From Sporobolomyces roseus (taxonomy: Eukaryota > Basidiomycota > Microbotryomycetes > Sporidiobolales > Sporidiobolaceae): a stretch of 64,000 bases of DNA. A program made the translations under genes and the position numbers. Below, in pieces: positions 35,099 to 44,869 of the stretch. Position 1 is the first letter of the stretch; the number at the start of each line of letters is the position of its first letter. The notes beneath the pieces are model-generated. The model ran no database searches. It worked only from the letters and a program-made list of their open reading frames with translations, and had not been told where the DNA came from. Location of the stretch: positions 496,001 to 560,000 of the forward strand of contig JADILM010000005.1 in the NCBI GenBank assembly GCA_016617785.1, read 5' to 3'.

Positions 35099-35835
35099 CT
35101 AATAGCGGTGACGGTATTCTTTGAAGTACATGCCGTTCAAAGCCATAAAGTATCGATCATAAGCTTCATGAACCAAAAAGTTTCGTTTGTCGATTGGACT
35201 GTTCGCATGTTCGAGTTTGACTTCCTTGATTTGTTGTAGAGAGGGACCGCGGCGGTCTCGGTTGTTGAAGAGAGGTAACTCGTTGGGAGTTGCGACGTGA
35301 GTAGGAAGATCGGGCTCGCGAAGGAGAGAGGTCAAGGCGGAATTGAGTGCGAGCGATTGAAGGAGCTATGGAGTCAAGGTTTGGACATCAGCACAGCGTC
35401 GTGGGAAGAAGTGAAGAAGAGAAGTGTGAGGCTCACCTTTCGTTCGATCTCGTCCTCAGTGGGAAGAATTGGAATAATCGTTCCCTCAGCCTCAATTGAC
35501 TCCAGCTCTTGTACTTGAATCTCGGTAGGAGGAGCCAGTCCACGGATGAGTTCCGAGAGAGAGACGTATCGAGTAGGATGTTCAATGAAGAGTTTCGACT
35601 TGAAAGCGAGTTGAGGAGAACGAAGAGAAGGAGCAGAGTAGGAAGAACGATCGTGAGTTGAAGCTACGGGAGCTTTGTCGACGATGTTGGAGATGAGAGT
35701 AGGTGTCTGTGAATGGCAGAGAAGTGAGTCAGTCTTTGTTGAGGGAGGGAGAGAGGAGAGAGAGTGAAGACGAACAGCTCGTTTCGAAGTGGTGACGCCG
35801 ACGAGAGACCAGAGGAAGCTTGTGATAGAAGGCAT
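35099..35835 (-). CDS. Hypothetical protein, possibly mitochondrial
   Basis: Exons 35835-35776, 35706-35437 and 35365-35099 join in phase to 198 residues. The family is not recognised. The first 20 residues (MPSITSFLWSLVGVTTSKRA) are hydroxylated, basic and short of acid, so an import presequence is possible. Then a polar stretch, a helical middle (VSLSELIRGLAPPTEIQVQELESIEAEG) and a C-terminal domain with VKLEHANSPIDKRNFLVHEAYDRYFMALNGMYFKEYRHRY-like residues (end at 35099). Intron 1 has the GTTCGT donor seen elsewhere in the window. The leader is a GA/CT microsatellite. Confidence 0.65.
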
Positions 35836-35938
35836 CGTCAAGGTGATAGAGTAAAGTAGTAAGGTGGTGTAGAGTAGTGAGAGTGAAGTGAGGTTGGAGA
35901 GAGTGAGGTGGAACGAGAAAAGTGAAAGTGAAGGAAGA

Positions 35939-35973
<35 letters not shown>

Positions 35974-36705
35974 CGAGTTTTGTACGGAGAGGATCAGCCA
36001 TCTCTTATCTGGTAGATAAGGAGAGTGTTCGAGAAGTGAGGCGAGTTTGAAGTCGAGGAATGAGGGCTTGCGATGAGATGTGATGGGAAAATGAATTCGA
36101 GCTTTTGAGTTCACTTTCGCATTGGTATCGTCGATCCTTGCTTCTCTCTGCGTGTCTCGCATTGATATAAGTATACAGGCGGTGGTGCGGTGTAGTACAG
36201 CGAGCTGGGAGGTGTAAATGACGAGGTCACACTTTTCATCACTTTTGTCGAATTTTCGTGAGAATAACAAACCAGCCTCGTCCTTACTTCCTCGAGAGCG
36301 CTCCCTCATCGCGCTACGGGACCGCTAGTTCCATTGTTACCCGGTATATCGCTCGAGAAGGGGTCAAAGCCAAAAGCGGAATGCTTCTTTCGGTTCGATA
36401 ATCTATAGCCGTTACTACCCCGTTCATGACAGACAGAAGCGAAACCCGCGAGTGTAGCATTGCTTGTGATTTTGAAAGAGCGACCCGCTGTCCATCGAAA
36501 GACGAAAGGCAGAGCGTGATTGACCAGTTACTTCTCGCAGATTCGGTCGTCAGACAAGCGACTCTCGTTTCTGATCTCAGCTCCTCAATGAGACGAGACC
36601 GTGTCCAGCATGAGATCAAGCTAATTGCATAGAGAGAGAGAGAGTGGAGTAGTTTGGGTATCCTTGGTAAACATGTATTTGCAAAGAGAGAGAGAATTCC
36701 AATTT
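35836..36705. other. Intergenic, upstream of the 35835 gene, downstream of TIM50
   Basis: 870 bp. It contains the GA-rich tract at 35936-35975 (see repeat) and another GA run at 36631-36650 near the TIM50 3' end. No gene is supported. Confidence 0.4.
35936..35975. repeat. GA/CT microsatellite in a 5' leader
   Basis: About 40 bp of GA repeats broken by a few GAAA units, about 100 bp upstream of the start of the 35835 gene. On the coding strand it reads as a CT-rich leader, the pattern seen before most starts here but in an extreme form. Confidence 0.85.
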
Positions 36706-38666
36706 CTACTGAGTAGCAGGAGGGTTACCAGCGTTGGGGGTCACCGGATCCGTCGCTTGTGGGGCAGAAGTAGGCGGCACCAATCCAACCATTCCCAACA
36801 AACTCGATTTCATCCTGTCGAATCGAAGGAACGGGTCAATGTCTCGCACGGAGAGGGAGGAGAACGAGAGGAGAAAGGCTTACTCGGCCATCTGTCTTTG
36901 CTTGTCCTCTTCAATCTGCTTGTTGATCAACTCTTCGTTGTCCTTCCAGTACTTTTGCTCTTCGAGGTAAAGTTTCTGCGCCGATTTGCGAACTTTCTCG
37001 ACGTCCGTTTCGGGAACTGAATCTCTCATGGTAGTCTGTACACGCTATTGCGTCAGTACATTATTCGATCAAGCGAGTGAGAAGAGGAGGAGGGGCGTAC
37101 CTTTGTGAGTCCACCAAAGAGTGAAGTGACCCATCCCTTCAGACTGTTATCGGTCTTCTGGGTTTCCCACTTGGTCTCCAACTCTCTCTTCGCCCTCAAC
37201 TCTGCTTCGTAATAAGCAGTAGGGATATGTTTACCCTCGTAGTACTTGATGACGGGTCTCACATCCTTGACACCTTTGACCGCGAGAGCCTCGAGGAACG
37301 GAATCATCGAAATCAACTCTTTACTAGTTTCGTCCCCTTTCGTTCCATGCCAAGGTTTCAGTTGGATACCGTTCTCAGGTTGGAGTTGAAAGTGGGATGC
37401 GTCGGTGTCGAGAATGATGGTACGTTCGAGAGGTCGGTTCAGGTAGGAAAGATCTTTGATCAATTGCTTGTTCTTGAATCGAGTCGCATCTCGGAAGAGC
37501 TTCCATGGGATGTAAGCGCCGTAAGGATCGAGTTTCTCGACAATGGGTGCGGCAGTCTGGATGAAACAAAGCAGCGTGAGTACACGAGAATGCGAGGAAA
37601 TGGGAAAGATGGAAACTTACGTATGCGGGTTGAGTAGTGAAGAGAACGATTTCGTAGAATTGTGACATGTAAGCGAGGAAGTAGTCGACTCCAGGGCGCT
37701 TGGCAGTTCTCCAACCATGTTCAATCTGTAATTTCCGATCCTCGTCGAGAATTCAGTGCCGATAAAAGCGAGGTCTGAGGAAGTGAAGCCGACTTACATC
37801 CCATGAGGAGTGAATCAACATATCGTCGAGATCGATAACGAGAGTGTAGGGTCGGTAGTGAGGTTCGGGAAGGGGATCAGGAATGAGAGGATCCCATGCA
37901 GGTTTGTTAAGGTACTGTACCATGATGGATTCAACGAACGGTCAGCATCTCACCATGCCGTACTAGAGAACCATAAACGTACATCGAGTTGATCTGCACC
38001 TCTCAACCTAAGCCTTCCAATGAATCCTTCCCAACCCGATTTCTCCGCCATCTCCACCGCATCTTTATCATCACTCCTCGCAGCAAACTTCTTCCTCTCG
38101 TCATCACTCTCCCACTCTTTACCCCACTCGTATCCGTAATAACCCACTCCGACGAGAGTACCAATAATGACTGCCCTCGTCAAATTCTGTCGTTTCCTTT
38201 CGACGGATGATTTCGATGCACCTTGTGCTTTCGCTCCCGTTCGATCTCCGAATTTCGATTCTTCTGATCGAGGTTGTACGTCGGGGTGCAAGTCGAGGAA
38301 AGCTTCTGCGATTGAAGTGGAACGGGTCGCTAATGCATCGACTGGCTTTTGAGGAGGAGGAGTAGGAGGGGGAACTTGACTCGCTCCTTCTGTTGGTGGC
38401 TCGGCTGATGTGGGAGTTTGAGTAGGTTGTGATTCGAGAGGAGGCAAGTCGCTGGACGATGGAGTTTGTTCGCCTTGTGTGAGAGGTGATGGGGAGGAAG
38501 AGGAAGAAGAGGTAGAGGGAGTGGGTTCGGGAGCAGCATCGGGAGTAGGAGAACTGGGAGGGATGTTCTTGCTAGTTGATCTCAGGTGTCGTACAGATAC
38601 ATTGGTGAGGTTTGTAGCAGGGATTCTGCGGGAGAATAAGAGAGAAGTCGATCGAGCGGCGAACAT
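36706..38666 (-). CDS. TIM50: Mitochondrial import inner membrane translocase subunit TIM50
   Basis: Six exons (38666-37983, 37914-37798, 37725-37621, 37556-37101, 37035-36884 and 36814-36706) encode 540 residues. An Arg/Ser-rich presequence ([13 protein letters not shown]) leads to a Pro/Ser-rich linker of about 110 residues, a single membrane helix ([18 protein letters not shown]) and the intermembrane-space FCP1/NIF-type domain. That domain holds [37 protein letters not shown] and [21 protein letters not shown]. Its phosphatase motif is DLDDM, as in other Tim50s where the phosphatase DxDxT is altered. Tim50 receives presequences from TOM and hands them to TIM23. The C-terminal Arg/Lys-Glu helix is longer than in yeast. 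It is divergent from TOM7. Confidence 0.95.
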
Positions 38667-38857
38667 GACTCGCTAGCTCTTCCTTGAGTGTGTATAGTCT
38701 TGTGAGAGTGCTCTGGGCTGTGTCTGCTGTTCTAACGCTGCTTGTGAGAGTGAGTCGTGTTTAGGTTCTGATCAAGGAACGATCTCGAAAATTGGCTTCT
38801 TATCATTTTGAAAGGCTCTCTCTCTACTCCTCACTCCGATCAGTCAAACTATCAATC
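38667..38857. promoter_or_regulatory. Shared divergent promoter of TIM50 and TOM7
   Basis: Only 191 bp lie between the TIM50 ATG (38666, minus) and the TOM7 ATG (38858, plus). Both products act in the presequence import route. A CT-rich tract faces TOM7 (38815-38855). Co-regulation is inferred from geometry. Confidence 0.6.
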
Positions 38858-39144
38858 ATGCTCTCGGATGACAACAAGGAACGTTTCGCTAAAGGTGTAG
38901 AATTCGCAAAGGTACGTGATCGCTCTTCTGATCAACTTCCTCTCTCTCGAATCGACTTATTGATCTCGATGGTTCCGGTATAGACTGTCGTGCATTACGG
39001 ATGGGTACCTTTAATCCTCTACGTTGGATGGAGTACTTCAAACCCTAGACCTCCTCTCGTCAGGTAAAGGACTCTCTTGCTCTCTCCCTCGCTCATCTCG
39101 AACTCACTCTCTCGCTCCACAGGCTCATCTCCCCTCTTGCCTAA
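38858..39144 (+). CDS. TOM7: Mitochondrial import receptor subunit TOM7
   Basis: Three exons (38858-38911, 38984-39063 and 39123-39144) encode 51 residues, the usual Tom7 length. The sequence holds KERFAKGVEFAK, VVHYGWVPLILYVGW (the single tail-anchored helix with its Gly-Trp), then SNPRPPLVRLISPLA at the C-terminus, the family's SPNPPxLxRLxSPLA ending. Tom7 modulates assembly of the TOM complex in the outer membrane. It is too short to be noticed from any one frame; only the spliced product shows the family. Confidence 0.92.
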
Positions 39145-39549
39145 TCTCATATATACCATCCTCGTATCCCTCTCCACTCCAGTTCCGACAATGTACAAAA
39201 CTCTCATTACCTCTTTCAATTCCATTCGCGCGATCATCTCGAGTACTCACCCGTTCTTTTTCGATCTCCGACGCTCAGGGCAAGAGTACTATAGATGATA
39301 TTGGGCTGGATGGAGTATCGGGATCAGTCGGCTTCACTCGCTTCGGTGCTTCCCGATTTTATTCTATCAAATTATCGCAAGTCCCTCGAGAAAGGTTTAG
39401 TGATACAAGGGGTTTCCGATTGACAGACTGACGTATACGAAGCAGCTATTTGAATAGAGTACAGGGAAAAGAAACGCAAAGCAAGAGAGACTCAGACACG
39501 GCAAGCAAGAGACAAATCACGGACGTCTAGTAAACCTCGTCATCGTAAG
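39145..39549. other. Convergent 3' ends of TOM7 and the PB1-like gene
   Basis: 405 bp between stop codons. CT-rich 3' UTR of TOM7 followed by an AG-rich stretch. No gene is supported. Confidence 0.4.
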
Positions 39550-40774
39550 TCAACGAACGCTCAACTCCTCAAACTCGACTTCCCAATCCTCAGCGCCTGA
39601 TGCTTCGTGGGCTCGATGGTGGTCAGAAGGTGCGCGAGGAGGAGGACAGCAAGCTTGAGAGTGTTCACGGCCAGGGAATTCTCCAGGAATCGCTCGATGG
39701 TCGTCTCCGTGGGATGGAATACGCTCGAGAGGAGGTCGAGGGGAATGATGGAAGTGTGCGTGAGGAGGTCGTCCAAAGGGAGGGAATTGATGAGTTGTGA
39801 CTTCTCGTTCGGAAGGAGGTTGAGAAGCAGGATAAGGACGAGGGAATCTGCCTCGTCCTGGTCGATGGTGAAAGGGTCCGTGATGATGATGGTGATGATG
39901 AGGAGGAGGAGGATGGCCGAAATGAGACGGCGGAGAAGGAAAAGTAGGCGTCCAAGTTTCGTAAATCATTCGATCGACGTTCCAGCTCGAGTGAGGAGGA
40001 GGAGGGAAGGCGTGATGGGCAGACGAATGAAAGTGAGGGAACGGGCCATGATAGGGAGGCGAAGGCGAGCGAGGGTGATCAAAAGGAGGGCAAGCTATCG
40101 GGAGACGAAGAAGCGAGATGTCAGTCCATTCGAGTTTTGAGAGAAGTGGAGGGTCACTTACGAGGATGAGGTCCTTCGTCGTCGTCGTTACGATGGTCGT
40201 GACTATGGCGAGGAGGATGGAAAGGCCCGTGTTCGAAAGGAGGTCTTCTTCCTCCTCCCCTGTGACTGCCTCTTCCCCTTTCCCTTCCTCTACCCCTCTC
40301 GCCGTGTCCTCGATGGTGATGAGGAGGAGAGGGACCACAGACCTCATGAACGACTTCCTTGAGTTTCCCAGCAAGCGAGTGATCGTTCTTCAAAGCTTTC
40401 TTGACCTTTTCCAACAATTCATTCGTCTCATCAGACTCTTCCTCCTTCTGTCGACTCTCTGATCCTGCCTCTTTGTACTGCTGGGGAGCCTTGGAATCGA
40501 CGATCAACTCCACGATTATCGCTCCATCGTCTTCGTTGAGGTACTCGAGGAAAAGATCGTAATCCGCCGAGTCGCTCACCGACTCCATGTAATCCGGATA
40601 GTCCTCATTACGATGGAGATATTTGAAGGAGTTGATTCTGTTGAAACTCGTAGAGGTCGAAGCGAAGAGCTCGCTTTTGATTGAGTCCAGAAAGTCGACA
40701 AGCGAAGGGGGCCTCCGCTTCATCTCAAGGTCTTCCGTGACGCCATTCAAAGTGATTTCGAAGTGGTTTGACAT
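39550..40774 (-). CDS. PB1-like domain protein with His/Pro-rich C-terminus
   Basis: Exons 40774-40162 and 40094-39550 give 385 residues. Residues 1-90 read as a ubiquitin-like PB1 fold: FEITLNGVTEDLEMKRRPP, SLVDFLDSIKSEL, a basic/aromatic strand (FKYLHRNEDYPDYME) and acidic turn SDSADYDLFLEYLNEDDG. Residues 95-150 are a charged helix (KEEESDETNELLEKVKKALKNDH). The rest is His/Pro/Gly/Arg-rich with poly-His runs (HHHHHHH), broken only by short aromatic islands. Metal binding or phase separation is plausible but not shown. PB1 proteins usually pair with one another; no PB1 partner lies near. The intron is 67 nt with GTAAGT and CTGAC. Confidence 0.65.
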
Positions 40775-40999
40775 TGAGGGAGAGATGGGAAAAGGAGGAA
40801 GAGAAGCGCAAGAAGCGCGAGCAGTCCCGGTCTCCCTGCGAGCTGCGATCAGAAAGCTGCGAAGGTAGAGTTTCGGAGCTGATACAGCTTCGCAGACGAT
40901 CTCGTGACGCTATCGAAGCTGTGAAAGAACTGCGTCGGCCGAAAAAGCGGTAGCGCGCTGATCGGGAAACGAAAGTTTGCAAGCTCAAAATCGTTTTAT

Positions 41000-42462
41000 T
41001 CAGTGATTCCACCGCACCAGTTTCAATAGTTTCAGTCTCCTGCGGGCATCCAGTATCCATCTCAAAGCCCACAGCCCGATCGCAGTCGGCATTACGACCT
41101 GAAAAGTGAGCCAAAGACGACACAGATGAATCCCGATGCAAGATTCCGGGTTATCGTCCACTCTCATCCCAGCTGTCAGATCATCCACATTCATCCAGTA
41201 TACTCCCGATAGCTTTAGCTTCTTCAGTACGGCATTCCTGATGCACGCAGGCCAGCTTTGTAAATTTCGCAAAACGAATTATCAGTTAAGCAATCTCAGG
41301 GTCACACTCGACGGACAATTGAGACGTAGATGAGAACAGGTAGATACGACTTACACGGGTTTGTCATAAAATCTTGTTTTGATCCCTCGCATAGCAGCAT
41401 TCGCAAGCATCAAACGAATTCTTGTCATCCTCTTCCCATTGAGGTCGGTACTTCCAACGTTCCCGAAGAGCTTCACAAGACTCACACTTGCCAGTGGAGC
41501 AACTTCTGGGCCGTAATTGAAGTCTCCAAGCCTTTCGAGGGGTGCATCGTAGAAGATATCTCGAGGCTGCTGAGCAAGGACGTCCTCCAGTCGACACTTT
41601 CCGGAGCAAATGACTGTGATCGGGCGCGTATTAAGCTTTTTGGTGACAGCGTCGTATGTGGTGAGTAATTTGCGAGCTCGCAAGGCTTCGAGGTAAGGGA
41701 TCAAGATTGGGTGCAGGTAGAATCCATCGTACTTGTAGTCGACTAGAAGTTGAATCGAGGTTGACGGTGAGGTGTCATATATCCCGCTGCTCAATTTGAC
41801 CGGGAGTCAGGGTCAGCTGCGACGATTCGAGCTCAAGAACAGTCTGAACTTGCCTGAACGAGTCGAAGCTTTCTTCACGATTCTTCGCGCTCAGCAGAGT
41901 TTCGAGGGGATCTACAAACCGGAACGTCAGCCTATGAGCCCTGAGATGATCTTCTGACTTCTGAGAGAGCTGCACGCCCGGAACTTACCGAGGTACACGG
42001 TTTTGAACGATTGATGATTTCGAAAACCTGGCCAGTCATGACTAACCTGCTTCCTAATGCATGAGTTTTACGGAACAAGGTAGCAGCTGAACCTGAAGAG
42101 AAACTCACGGCGAGATCGACGAAATCTCCGGCGTTCACGATATGTAGATCCGCTTCAAACGAGGTCACTCCCGCTGCGAGGGCGTCGAAGAAGGGTAGAT
42201 TTCGCAGATCTGCAGGCAGTCAACGTTCGTTCAGCTGATATATAGCGTGACAGATTCGAAGCGAGATCGCCGAGACCAGGCGAACGCACGACCTACAGTC
42301 GTTGTGAGAATGTATATTCTGCGAAGGGAGGAATTCAAGATCAGCTCTCGGTGGAACGGTCTGTCAAAACGATGTACTCACCCTGGCTGTTACATTCCGT
42401 GTCATTGATGCGTTGACGAGAGACCATAGACCGGCAATAGCAATCAATGCGAACCATCCCAT
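41000..42462 (-). CDS. AIM6-like membrane protein, paralogue A (GDPD superfamily)
   Basis: The spliced product starts MGWFALIAIAGLW (signal-anchor or signal peptide). It continues with IHSHNDY, RNLPFFDALAAGVTSFEADLHI (the catalytic His/Asn and Glu-Asp of GDPD-like TIM barrels), VYLDPLETLL, PSTSIQLLVDYKYDG, YDAVTKKLNTRPITVICSG, ARDIFYDAPL-type, MRGIKTRFYDKP, PACIRNAVLKKLKLSGVYWMNVDDL. It ends in a hydrophobic segment (CRLWLTFQVVMPTAIGLWALRW) with a basic tail. The layout (HxHNDY, EAD, TRFYDxP, NVDDL) matches the yeast AIM6 family, which belongs to PLC-like phosphodiesterases and has no settled function. Exon 1 is 42462-42382. The intron at 41787-41853 uses GC-AG. Head-to-tail with paralogue B. 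Confidence 0.82.
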
Positions 42463-42931
42463 GCTGGTTCGGCGGTTCAGCGGTTCACGCTTCGAAGCAG
42501 GCTGTATAGGAGAAGAGAGAGATGAATGAGTCTTTTGTGTGATCTGGACGAGGTGGACTGTCCCGCGTGGGCGCAGGACAAGAAAGGGGAACGAGAGGCG
42601 GAAGATTGGCAAACTTCCGAGTTAATTGACACCGCCCCACTGAGACTTGAGAGAGGTCGAGGCGAGAGATAAGGCTACACAATCAGAAGCCGCCAGATGG
42701 AGCCGATACAGAAGGGAAGCGACGGAGGCATTTGATTGGGGGGGAGTTAGTCTATAACCGAAGCTCGCTTCCTTTTCAGTCAGCCTGTCTCAGAGCGTAG
42801 GAGCGAGTTCACTACTCTGATTCGAAGATGATCGCTTCCAGATGCGAGTCGACGCTACAATGAGAATCAAACACTCATTACAGGACGAGAGACAGGAACA
42901 CCACGCCGACTAATACCCTGTCAATTTCCGT
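42463..42931. other. Spacer between AIM6-like paralogues
   Basis: 469 bp separating the start of paralogue A and the stop of paralogue B. It probably holds the promoter of A and the 3' end of B. No additional gene is seen. Confidence 0.45.
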
Positions 42932-44405
42932 TCATTGATTTCGTCGAACCATTCTCATCAGTTTGACTCGTCTACGAGCGTCCAGCATCCACCTTAAACC
43001 GACGAGACCGATGGCGGTTGGCGCCAAAATCTGGAAAGCGAGCCAAAGTCGACAGAGGCCGATTCCGATGCACGATTCCGGGTTGTCCTCGACTCGTATT
43101 CCCGCTTTCAGATCATCCACATTCATAAAATAGACACCTGATTGTTTGAGCTTCTTCCAGACAGCGTTGCGAACGCATGGTGGCCAGCTATAGCGATTTG
43201 GAAAACACGACGCTGTAATGAGCGAGCCAATTTCAGGACTTGGGGAAAATTAGAGCTGGGAACGTACGTAGGACCGTCATAGAACCTCGTCTTGATCCCT
43301 CGCATGTTTGCGGATTCGAGCATCGGTCGAATCTTCTTCATCCTCCCTTCGTTCAGATCCCCACTACCCCAACTGCCGAACAGCTTCTTTAGGCTCGCAC
43401 TGGCGAGGGGGGAGACTTCAGGACCGTACTGGAAGGAGTCGAGCTTGTCGAGTGGGGCATCGAAGAAGATGTCTCGAGGTTGCTGAGCGAGAACGTCTTC
43501 TAGACGACAACTTCCGGAGCAAACGACGGTAATGGGTCGATAAGTCAGCTTATCCGTCACAGCGTCGTAAGTCGTCAGGAGGTTCCGGGCCCGTAGATCC
43601 GATAGATAGTCGATTACGATCGGATGCAGGTATTGACCTGCGATTTTGTAATCGAGCAGAAGTTGGATTGACGTCGACGGCGCATTGTCGTAGAGACCTC
43701 TGCGTCCAAGTACAGCAATCAAGAGTCAGTCAAAGGAGGATGGAGCCGAGAAGAGAACATGTCGGAATCAAGCTCACCTAAACGAATCTGCACTTGAATT
43801 GTCATCGCGAGAGTTGACCTTTTCGAGCAGGGTTTCGAGGGGATCTATTTGAACCAAATCGGGTCAGTCCTCGAATGATTCTGTCGACGTCTGCACTCCT
43901 CTTGACGTACCGAGATATACAGTCTTAAGAGATTGATGATGTCTGAAAGGAGGCGATTTGTGACTGATCTGTATGCGAAGGAAGAGTCAGCGACACGCGA
44001 AGAGGGGATATAGATCATCGGAAGAAGCGAGACTCACTGCGAGATCGACAAAGTCTTCCCTCTGAGCGATGTAGATGTCGGCTTCGAAAGATGTCACTCC
44101 TGCTTCGAGAGCGTCGAAGAAGGGGAGGTTCCTCGTGTCTGCGATGTAGAGCGATTCGATGAGTCTCTAGGAGATGTCGAGCGACGATAGGAGAAGTTGC
44201 GAGCGACTCACAGTCGTTGTGAGAATGAATGTTCTGTGCGAAAAGTCAGAGATCAGCTCGCTTCGTGTCAGTTCCACGTAACTTTTGTATGCCGACGTGT
44301 ACGTACCCTGACGACGACTCTCTCCGTCATAGATCGAGCCTTGACGAGCGAAGAGAACACGGTGAAGAATGCGAGAGTCAACGCTGAATCGAAGAGTCGA
44401 TGCAT
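42932..44405 (-). CDS. AIM6-like membrane protein, paralogue B (GDPD superfamily)
   Basis: Same architecture as paralogue A. Start MHRLFDSALTLAFFTVFSSL at 44405 (33-residue exon to 44307), a seven-residue exon NIHSHND (44233-44212), then YTRNLPFFDALEAGVTSFEADIYI (44138-44038), ISHKSPPFRHHQSLKTVYL, DPLETLL, a short acidic stretch, GLYDNAPSTSIQLLLDYK, CRLEDVLAQQPRDIFFDAPL, MRGIKTRFYDGPTWPPCVRNAVWKK and NVDDLKAGIR, and a terminal hydrophobic helix (LCRLWLAFQILAPTAIGLVGLRW). The homologous intron that is GC-AG in A is here canonical (43700-43777, GTGAGC). The intron positions agree between the two, so they arose by tandem duplication with introns in place. The product is membrane-anchored at both ends, as in A. 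Confidence 0.84.
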
Positions 44406-44869
44406 TCTCGACGAAGAATTCGAGGGAGTTTGAAGTGTTCGTGAGAAGGAGAGCCAAAGAGCGGTAGAGAAGAGAGAAGCAAAGTCATCGACGTGCAGAA
44501 AAGGAGTTGAAAGTCAGAGAACCGGAGATGCCAGTAGCGTAAGGGGAACGAGAGGGAAATTGCGAATGATCGGACACCGCCTCTTTCAGATTTCTATTCA
44601 AAGGGTTAGAAGCGGGTGAGAAGTCCTGAATCGAAGAGCACCGCTACTGACTGCGAAGCAAAGATGGCATTGAATCGACCGGCGAAGAAGGAGAAGTTTT
44701 CGGCGGAGAACGACTTTCCTGCTCAACTCGTGATCATCAGCTCACACTTCGAAGGGTAACCTAGTGAGTCTCGGCTCACAGTGAGAGTGAGAAGCGAAGT
44801 TTCCAACTAAAGATATACTACTGAATCAGCCAAACCGAACAAACATCCCGCTCCCTTCTCACTTTCTCC
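44406..44869. other. Intergenic upstream of AIM6-like B
   Basis: 464 bp between the B start and the stop of the disordered-protein gene. It has CT-rich leader sequence on the minus strand near 44420-44480. No gene is supported. Confidence 0.4.
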
